From assembly GCA_003249625.1 (NCBI GenBank), contig QKII01000100.1, forward strand, positions 1 to 34,049: DNA of 34,049 nucleotides. The letters run 5' to 3'. Each line of letters begins with the position of its first letter. The first letter of the stretch is position 1. Positions 25,932-34,049 of the stretch are shown here, piece after piece. The notes under the pieces were generated by a model that was not told the origin of the DNA, searched no databases, and saw nothing but the letters and a program-made list of their open reading frames with translations. The position numbers were made by a program, and so were the translations under genes. The DNA comes from Propionivibrio sp. (lineage in GTDB: Bacteria > Pseudomonadota > Gammaproteobacteria > Burkholderiales > Rhodocyclaceae).

Positions 25932-26921
25932 CTAACGTATCCAGCCGCTGGCGAAATCCTCGATGGTTCGCGATAGTTTGTGCGGATCGTGCCGAATGTA
26001 ATCCGTCTCGCTGGTGAAATCGCGCTCGATGATCTTGATGCCCTTACGCACCAGCGATTGCCGATCGTGCAGGCGCACCGGGATCTTGCCCTCCTCCTCA
26101 TACTTCCGCACCAGGCTGCTGCGTAGTTCACCGTTGTTCACCAGCAGAAAATCGATTGCCCCCTCGCCCAAATAGTGCTCAAGCACTCGCACGAAATCCT
26201 CGACACAAAAACCGTCTGTTTCACCATGTTTGGTCATGATGTTGCATACGTAGATGATTCGCGCACTGGTATTTCGCAACGCATCGACCATTCCCTCGCT
26301 CAGCAGGTTGGGAATGATGCTGGTGTATAGATCGCCCGGTCCGATGATTACGTAATCGGAGTTTTCGATTGCCTCGCGCGCTCGCGGGTTGATGCGTCCG
26401 CCACCGAGCAGGAAGGCATCGCGGATGGGGATGGTCGTATCGTGCCGCGGCACGTCGATATGCGTTTCGCCGACGATCTGTTCGCCGTTTTCCAGCGTCA
26501 CGCCCAGGCTGACGTTGTCGAGCGTGACGGGAATGACCTTGCCGTGCACGTCAAACATGTCCGCTAGTTCCTCGATGCCCCGCTCGAAGTCGCCCATGAT
26601 GTCCGTCAGCGCCGTCAGCAGAAGGTTTCCGACCGTGTGCCCGGCAATACGCTTGCCTTCCTTGAAGCGGTATTCGAACAACCGCCGCACGACTTCGGTG
26701 TCGTTCGCCAGCGCCACGATCGCGCGGCGCACGTCACCCGGAGGCAGAATTCCGAACTCGTCGCGCAACTCACCCGTTGAACCGCCGGAATCAGCCACGG
26801 ACACGATGGCCGCCAGATTCAGCTGCCGATTGCGTCCCAGGCCGGACAATACGTTGAATGTTCCCGTGCCACCGCCGATCGTGGTGATGTTGCACTTCGT
26901 TTCAGTAAGTTGCTTGCGCAT
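25932..26921 (-). CDS. yvcK: YvcK/CofD-like protein (gluconeogenesis factor family)
   Basis: A 329-residue cytoplasmic protein of the CofD/YvcK family. The nucleotide-sugar-binding start TIGGGTGTFNVLSGL is intact, followed by VSVADSGGSTGELRDEFG, PPGDVRRAIVALAND and AGHTVGNLLLTALTDI. In Bacillus and Mycobacterium relatives bind UDP-GlcNAc and affect cell-wall precursor synthesis and growth on gluconeogenic carbon; the role in proteobacteria is less studied. Here it stands without the rapZ(yvcJ) or whiA neighbours seen in Gram-positives; it follows an SDR gene by 21 bases. Confidence 0.92.
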   Translation of the reverse strand: MRKQLTETKCNITTIGGGTGTFNVLSGLGRNRQLNLAAIVSVADSGGSTGELRDEFGILPPGDVRRAIVALANDTEVVRRLFEYRFKEGKRIAGHTVGNLLLTALTDIMGDFERGIEELADMFDVHGKVIPVTLDNVSLGVTLENGEQIVGETHIDVPRHDTTIPIRDAFLLGGGRINPRAREAIENSDYVIIGPGDLYTSIIPNLLSEGMVDALRNTSARIIYVCNIMTKHGETDGFCVEDFVRVLEHYLGEGAIDFLLVNNGELRSSLVRKYEEEGKIPVRLHDRQSLVRKGIKIIERDFTSETDYIRHDPHKLSRTIEDFASGWIR

Positions 26922-26942
26922 GGTTTCAGCGAGTCACGTGGC

Positions 26943-27701
26943 TCAACCCCGGCCGACGAAGGGCATGCCGGTCGGCATGATGGTCAGATTCGGAATATTC
27001 ACCTGTAGCGGAAGACTGGCCATGAACAGCACCGCGTCGACCACATGGCGAAGATCGAGCAAAGGCTCCGGTGCCACCGTCCCGTTCGCTTGCAGTATCC
27101 CCTTTGCCATCGGGACAGCCATTTCGGTCGCCGCGTTGCCGATGTCGATCTGGCTGCAGGCGATGTCGAAGCTCCGCCCCTCCAGCGCCAGCGACCGGCT
27201 CAACCCCAACACACCGTGCTTGGTTGACGTATAGGGAACACTGAACGGGCGGGGCGCGTAGGCCGATATCGAGCCATTGTTGATGATGCGCCCGCCACGC
27301 GGTTCCTGCTGCTTCATAAGCGCCACTGCGCCGCGCATACAGAGAAACACGCCAGTCATATTCGTATCGAGTACCGTCTTCCACTGCTCGAAAGTGAGCT
27401 GATCGACCGGTGTAGCTGGCGCACTCACACCCGCATTGTTGAACAGAACGTCAAGGCGCCCAAACTCGTCACGAATTCTTCCAAAAAGGGCATCGACACT
27501 TTCGGGTACGGTTACATCGCACCGGACTGCGAGCGCTTTCGCACCCAGCGCCGCAGCGCGGTCAACCAGCGCTTGCAGTGGCTCGAGATTGCGTGCCGCG
27601 ATCACCACCTTGTAGCCCGCGTCGACAAACCCCTCCGCAACGGCCTTCCCGATTCCGCGAGACGCACCGGTTACCAAGACGACTTTCTCATTTGAATTCA
27701 T
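26943..27701 (-). CDS. Short-chain dehydrogenase/reductase (SDR)
   Basis: A 252-residue classical SDR. The Rossmann motif TGASRGIG near residue 12, NNAG near 90, the catalytic Ser (NGSISAYAP) and the YTSTK active-site pair are all present, so it should be an active NAD(P)(H)-dependent oxidoreductase; the substrate cannot be inferred. The ATG at 27701 ([16 protein letters not shown]) is preferred over an ATG 33 bases upstream because it gives a normal SDR N-terminus. It starts 40 bases after the DMT exporter and runs into yvcK, so the three may share a transcript. Confidence 0.9.
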   Translation of the reverse strand: MNSNEKVVLVTGASRGIGKAVAEGFVDAGYKVVIAARNLEPLQALVDRAAALGAKALAVRCDVTVPESVDALFGRIRDEFGRLDVLFNNAGVSAPATPVDQLTFEQWKTVLDTNMTGVFLCMRGAVALMKQQEPRGGRIINNGSISAYAPRPFSVPYTSTKHGVLGLSRSLALEGRSFDIACSQIDIGNAATEMAVPMAKGILQANGTVAPEPLLDLRHVVDAVLFMASLPLQVNIPNLTIMPTGMPFVGRG

Positions 27702-27741
27702 GTCTTCATTCCCCACCCCGTCCAAAGACGGCATCTTTATG

Positions 27742-28665
27742 CTATTCGGACTCCATTCTCGCAGAAAACACGCTTGCGGCTATGATCATCGCGCCACCCA
27801 GCGCCTCCCTCCACCCAAAAGATTCGCCGGCCAGCAACCAGGCCGACAAGGCGGCAATTCCGACTTCGGTAAGCATGATGACGATGGCACGGTTTGCCGG
27901 AAGATTCGACAAACCGTATTGCACGACTACGTTTATGATTACCAGAACCAGGCCAAGCAGCGCCAGCAACCCCAAAATTGGAACCGAGGCCTCCGGCGTC
28001 GGTGAGGGTGCTGTTGCAAGGATGCTCGCGCCGACCAGAACGACACCGGAAAATGCCACCATCGACTTGACCTCGACCGGAACGTCGCGCGCATGTCGCG
28101 AGTACACGTTGAACATCGCGAAAGAAAAACCGGCGCCAACTCCCAGCCAGTCGGCAATATCGCGCGGCAAAGGCCAACCGACGGCGGGTTGCCAGAGAAT
28201 GGTCCCCGCCCCGGCGAGCGACAGGCCGATGACGAGTGCGCCAATCCAGTTCAGCCGTTCGCCGAGAATCATTCGTGAGAGCAACACGGTCCAAAATGGT
28301 GCGAGATAGAAAAGCAGCAGTACCCGCACCACTTCGCCATGAAGCGTCGCCAGCACGTAGCCGAGATTGGCTCCACCCGCCGAAACCGCCAGGATGAGTA
28401 GCCGTACGGCATCGCGGCGGGAACAGGTCCACGAACACGCCGCGTGACGAAACAGGAAAGCGCCGAGCAGAAACGCCACGGCATAGGTCAGTGTCGATGC
28501 CATCACCCCGTCGACGCCGTTGTCGCGCAAAAAGCGGTAGGGGTACCAGATCACGCCCCAGACCAGCGCGCCCGCCAACAGTGACAAGACGGCCGTCGGT
28601 CGGGAAACTGAAGCACTTCCACCACCGCTGTCCGCCACCCGGATGTACCCTTCGCCCTCGTCCAC
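27742..28665 (-). CDS. EamA/DMT-family transporter
   Basis: A 307-residue membrane protein with ten hydrophobic segments arranged as two EamA repeats (first: [20 protein letters not shown] to [13 protein letters not shown]; second: [20 protein letters not shown] to [19 protein letters not shown]). Each repeat ends with the GE motif typical of drug/metabolite transporters. Members export amino acids, metabolites or drugs; the substrate is not evident. The start is GTG at 28665 with GGAGG nine bases upstream. It is divergent from dapC, with 76 bases between the starts. Confidence 0.9.
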   Translation of the reverse strand: MDEGEGYIRVADSGGGSASVSRPTAVLSLLAGALVWGVIWYPYRFLRDNGVDGVMASTLTYAVAFLLGAFLFRHAACSWTCSRRDAVRLLILAVSAGGANLGYVLATLHGEVVRVLLLFYLAPFWTVLLSRMILGERLNWIGALVIGLSLAGAGTILWQPAVGWPLPRDIADWLGVGAGFSFAMFNVYSRHARDVPVEVKSMVAFSGVVLVGASILATAPSPTPEASVPILGLLALLGLVLVIINVVVQYGLSNLPANRAIVIMLTEVGIAALSAWLLAGESFGWREALGGAMIIAASVFSARMESE

Positions 28666-28679
28666 GCCCTTTTTCCTCC

Positions 28680-28708
28680 GTAACAGCGCCCGGGAAGTCC
28701 TCTATAAT
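28680..28708 (+). promoter_or_regulatory. Sigma-70-type promoter of the dapC operon
   Basis: GTAACA (28680-28685, 4 of 6 to TTGACA) is separated by 17 bases from a consensus TATAAT (28703-28708). The predicted start near 28715 leaves a leader of under 30 bases before the dapC GTG. It overlaps the ribosome-site region of the divergent exporter gene. Confidence 0.6.
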
Positions 28709-28741
28709 CACCGCTTTGCCATTAATGATCGAAAAGCGCCC

Positions 28742-29950
28742 GTGAATCCGACGCCTGTAAATCCCCACCTAAGCAAGCTGCAGACCTATCCGTTCGAAAA
28801 ATTCAGCCGGCTGCTCGCCGGCATTACGCCGAATTCGGGTTTGCCGGAAATCAAACTGTCGATCGGCGAACCGCAGCATGAAACGCCACAATTCATCAAG
28901 GATGCGCTGACTGCAGCGCTCGGAGGCCTGGCGAATTATCCTACAACGCACGGTCAGCCGGCCCTGCGTCGAGCCATCGCGGATTGGATGACCCTCCGCT
29001 ATGGGCTGGACGGAATTAATCCGGATACCGAAATCATCCCGGTCAACGGGTCGCGCGAGGCGCTATTTTCCTTCGCCCAGACCGTGATCGATCCATCGCG
29101 CGGCTATGTGCCGCTGGTAGTCAATCCGAACCCGTTCTATCAGATTTACGAAGGCGCCGCCTACCTGGCCGGGGCCGATACGCGCTTCCTGAACACGCTT
29201 CCGGAGAGCGGGTTTGCCTTTGACTATGACAGCCTGAGCGATGAGGAATGGCGCCGGGTCCAGCTGATGCACGTCTGCTCGCCGGCAAACCCGACCGGCA
29301 AGGTGCTGAACCTAGAGGACTGGAAGAAGATCTTCGAACTCTCCGACAAGTACGGCTTCATTGTTGCCTCGGACGAATGCTACTCGGAGATCTACTTCGA
29401 CGAAGCACATCCGCCGCTCGGCGGCCTTCAGGCGGCCAAACAACTCGGCCGCGGATTCGAACGATTGGTGATGTTCTCCAGCCTGTCCAAACGCTCCAAC
29501 GTCCCGGGCATGCGTTCGGGATTCGTCGCTGGCGACGCTGCCGTCCTGAAGTCCTACCTTCTCTACCGCACGTATCACGGTGGTGCGATGAATCCTGCGA
29601 TCCAGATCGCCAGTATTGCCGCCTGGAAGGACGAAGCCCATGTTGTCGCCAACCGCGAGCAATATCGGAAGAAATTCGAAACCGTAACCCCCATGCTTTC
29701 CGACGTGCTGCAAACAGCCATGCCGGACGCCAGTTTCTACCTGTGGGCAAGAACGCCAATCCCCGAGACCGACTTCGCCCGGCGCCTGGCCGCTGACTAT
29801 AATGTCTTCGTCCTGCCGGGCAGCTTCCTGGCGCGCGAAGCTCATGGAGTCAATCCCGGCGCGAATTTCGTCAGAATCGCTCTGGTCGCTCCGCTCGAAA
29901 AATGCGTCGAGGCAGCCGGCCGGATTCAACAGTTTGTTTCAACCCTTTAG
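28742..29950 (+). CDS. dapC: Succinyldiaminopimelate transaminase
   Basis: DapC, 402 residues, a fold-type I PLP aminotransferase converting N-succinyl-2-amino-6-ketopimelate to N-succinyl-diaminopimelate with glutamate as donor. The PLP Lys is in [17 protein letters not shown]; substrate/PLP contacts are in [19 protein letters not shown] and the C-terminal NFVRIAL Arg. The start is GTG at 28742 (residues [19 protein letters not shown] follow); no in-frame ATG lies upstream after the promoter and the ribosome site is weak. It is the first gene of dapC-dapD-pilU-dapE-prmB, 10 bases before dapD. The context separates it from generic aspartate aminotransferases. Confidence 0.94.
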   Translation: MNPTPVNPHLSKLQTYPFEKFSRLLAGITPNSGLPEIKLSIGEPQHETPQFIKDALTAALGGLANYPTTHGQPALRRAIADWMTLRYGLDGINPDTEIIPVNGSREALFSFAQTVIDPSRGYVPLVVNPNPFYQIYEGAAYLAGADTRFLNTLPESGFAFDYDSLSDEEWRRVQLMHVCSPANPTGKVLNLEDWKKIFELSDKYGFIVASDECYSEIYFDEAHPPLGGLQAAKQLGRGFERLVMFSSLSKRSNVPGMRSGFVAGDAAVLKSYLLYRTYHGGAMNPAIQIASIAAWKDEAHVVANREQYRKKFETVTPMLSDVLQTAMPDASFYLWARTPIPETDFARRLAADYNVFVLPGSFLAREAHGVNPGANFVRIALVAPLEKCVEAAGRIQQFVSTL

Positions 29951-29960
29951 GAACAGAAAA

Positions 29961-30782
29961 ATGCAGGAATTCCAACAGATCATCGAAGACGCTTGGGAAA
30001 ACCGTACCAGCTTGCAACCCGGCACCGCGCCGGCCACCGTCGGCGAAGCCGTTGCCAAGGTACTTGCAGAACTCGATGCGGGGACGTTGCGCGTCGCCGA
30101 AAAAATCGATGGAGAATGGGTGACGCACCAGTGGGTCAAGAAGGCCGTCCTGCTTTCGTTCCGTCTGGAAGACAATGTGCTGCTGGATGGTGGACCGATG
30201 CGCTATTTCGACAAGGTACCGACCAAATTCGCCCAATACGACACGGAACAATTCCGCCGCGGCGGCTTCCGCGTCGTTCCGCCGGCAACTGCCCGGCGCG
30301 GCAGCTTCATCGGCAAGAACGTGGTATTGATGCCCTCCTACGTCAACATCGGCGCCTACGTCGATGAGGGCACGATGGTCGACACCTGGGCGACGGTCGG
30401 TTCCTGTGCGCAGATCGGCAAGAACGTTCACCTCTCGGGTGGCGTGGGCATCGGTGGCGTGCTGGAACCACTGCAAGCCAACCCGACGATCATCGAGGAC
30501 AATTGCTTCATCGGCGCCCGGTCCGAAATCGTCGAAGGTGTCATCGTCGGCGAGGGATCAGTTATTTCGATGGGGGTCTATATCGGCCAATCGACGAAGA
30601 TATTCGACCGCGAAACGGGAGAGGTCAGCTACGGTCGCATCCCGCCCGGCTCAGTCGTCGTTTCCGGCAACCTGCCCTCGAAGGATGGCAGCTACAGCCT
30701 CTACTGCGCGGTGATCGTCAAGAAGGTGGACGCCAAGACCCGCGCCAAGACCAGCATCAACGACCTGTTGCGCGGTGACTGA
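29961..30782 (+). CDS. dapD: Tetrahydrodipicolinate N-succinyltransferase
   Basis: DapD, 273 residues, matching the family length. It transfers succinyl from succinyl-CoA to tetrahydrodipicolinate, the committed step of the succinylase branch of lysine and meso-diaminopimelate synthesis. An N-terminal helical domain precedes a left-handed beta-helix of hexapeptide repeats ([59 protein letters not shown]). The active-site region [15 protein letters not shown] is present. The ATG at 29961 ([15 protein letters not shown]) has AGGAA upstream; a longer open frame begins inside dapC and is not used. It acts as a cytoplasmic trimer. Confidence 0.97.
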   Translation: MQEFQQIIEDAWENRTSLQPGTAPATVGEAVAKVLAELDAGTLRVAEKIDGEWVTHQWVKKAVLLSFRLEDNVLLDGGPMRYFDKVPTKFAQYDTEQFRRGGFRVVPPATARRGSFIGKNVVLMPSYVNIGAYVDEGTMVDTWATVGSCAQIGKNVHLSGGVGIGGVLEPLQANPTIIEDNCFIGARSEIVEGVIVGEGSVISMGVYIGQSTKIFDRETGEVSYGRIPPGSVVVSGNLPSKDGSYSLYCAVIVKKVDAKTRAKTSINDLLRGD

Positions 30783-30815
30783 CCAAGAGGCAGCATTTTT
30801 TCCGGTGGAGATAGC

Positions 30816-33138
<2,323 letters not shown>

Positions 33139-33152
33139 TCCAAAAAAGTCCC

Positions 33153-34049
33153 GTGACAACCGACCTATTCGCACAAGCACAGAACGAACTGCACACCCTG
33201 CGCGACCTGATGCGCTTCGCTGTCAGCCGCTTCAACGAAGCCGACCTATTTTTTGGCCACGGTACCGACAACGCCTGGGACGAAGCGGCTTATCTACTGT
33301 TGCACTCGCTGCACCTGCCGATCGATCAACTCGATCCCTACATGGACGCCCGCCTGACCACCAGCGAACGCAAGAACGCGCTAAAACTGATCCGGCGGCG
33401 GCTTACGGAGCGACTTCCGGCATCCTATCTGACACATGAAGCCTGGCTAGGCGACTACCGCTTCTACGTCGACGAGCGCGTCATCGTTCCACGCTCGCAT
33501 ATTGCCGAATTGCTGCGTGAGCAACTCAGCCCGTGGGTCGACGACCCTTGGGCCATCCGCCGCGTGCTCGACATGTGCACCGGCTCGGGATGTCTAGCCA
33601 TCCTCGCGGCCGAAGCGTTTCCCGAAGCAACCGTCGATGCGGTTGATCTCTCTCCCGACGCACTGGCGGTGGCAACCCGAAACGTCAAGGACTACGCACT
33701 CGAAGAACGCGTCCGGCTGATCGAATCCGATGCGTTTTCCGCGATTTCCCGGGAAAAGTACGACCTCATCATTTCCAATCCACCTTACGTCAACGCCGAA
33801 TCGATGGCATCGCTCCCCGACGAATACCGGCGCGAACCTGAAATGGCCTTGGCTAGTGGAGAAGATGGCCTTGATTTCGTTCGCGGCCTGCTCAACGAAG
33901 CGTCGAACCATCTGACACCCGACGGGGTGCTGGTCGTCGAGATCGGTCACAACAAGGATGAACTGGAGCGCGCCTTCCCGAGGCTGTCTTTCGTCTGGCT
34001 CGACACAAGCGCCGGCGATCGTTTCGTTTTCATGCTGCGGCGCAAGGAT
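33153..34049 (+). CDS. prmB: Release-factor glutamine N5-methyltransferase (PrmB-type), 3' end outside window
   Basis: The frame opens with GTG at 33153 (residues TTDLFAQAQNELHTLRDLMR follow) and stays open for 299 codons to the window end. Since the family is about 300 residues, it is nearly complete. It is a class I SAM methyltransferase: an N-terminal helical domain, motif I VLDMCTGSGCLAILAA, the acidic VDAVDLSPDAL, and the catalytic NPPY in LIISNPPYVNAES. The N-terminal form and MASLPDEYRREPEMALASG favour PrmB (methylates the GGQ Gln of ribosomal protein L3) over PrmC (release factors). It is downstream of dapE and likely in the same transcript. Confidence 0.93.
   Translation, partial: MTTDLFAQAQNELHTLRDLMRFAVSRFNEADLFFGHGTDNAWDEAAYLLLHSLHLPIDQLDPYMDARLTTSERKNALKLIRRRLTERLPASYLTHEAWLGDYRFYVDERVIVPRSHIAELLREQLSPWVDDPWAIRRVLDMCTGSGCLAILAAEAFPEATVDAVDLSPDALAVATRNVKDYALEERVRLIESDAFSAISREKYDLIISNPPYVNAESMASLPDEYRREPEMALASGEDGLDFVRGLLNEASNHLTPDGVLVVEIGHNKDELERAFPRLSFVWLDTSAGDRFVFMLRRKD

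Overview
The window is a 34 kb chromosomal stretch of a GC-rich Gram-negative bacterium. BamD, type IV pilus, TRAP transport and succinylase-route lysine genes all point to a proteobacterium. The gene content and protein style (dapC-dapD-pilU-dapE-prmB, a YXWGXW lipoprotein, a Ser/Thr kinase fused to HDOD) suggest a betaproteobacterium, perhaps Rhodocyclales; that placement is inference. I saw no tRNA, rRNA, CRISPR array, insertion sequence or phage gene.

Layout. Positions 1-2338 (+) hold the end of a MoxR AAA ATPase, a DUF58 protein and a BatA-like VWA membrane protein in overlapping order. Positions 2393-4455 (-) are leuC-leuD, divergent from an MmyB-type XRE regulator (4608-5408, +); a near-perfect palindrome lies between them. 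Then come pgeF and rluD (-), divergent from bamD (+).

From 28665 down to 8122 every intact gene is on the minus strand. In transcription order they are: a DMT exporter, an SDR, yvcK, DUF423, a giant DUF748/AsmA-like protein, rmuC, a FixJ-type response regulator, a hybrid sensor kinase, a TRAP dicarboxylate-type transporter (dctP, dctQ, dctM), DUF3293, a kinase-HDOD-GAF protein, an SLC13/ArsB-NhaD-type permease, a universal stress protein and a YXWGXW lipoprotein. On the plus strand, between the permease and the kinase, is the remnant of a LysR regulator.

Positions 28742-34049 (+) hold dapC, dapD, pilU, dapE and prmB (open at the window end). They cover three of the four steps of the succinylase branch of lysine/diaminopimelate synthesis, with a twitching-motility ATPase inserted.

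How the parts work together. The response regulator, hybrid kinase and TRAP genes look like one module for sensing and importing an organic acid, comparable to DctS/DctR with dctPQM. A terminator-like hairpin between dctP and dctQ would favour high binding-protein output. PgeF and DapC/D/E both concern peptidoglycan. The most striking non-coding finding is the LysR remnant (both ends kept, middle deleted, one nonsense codon), with a T-N11-A dyad still present between it and the permease it probably once controlled.
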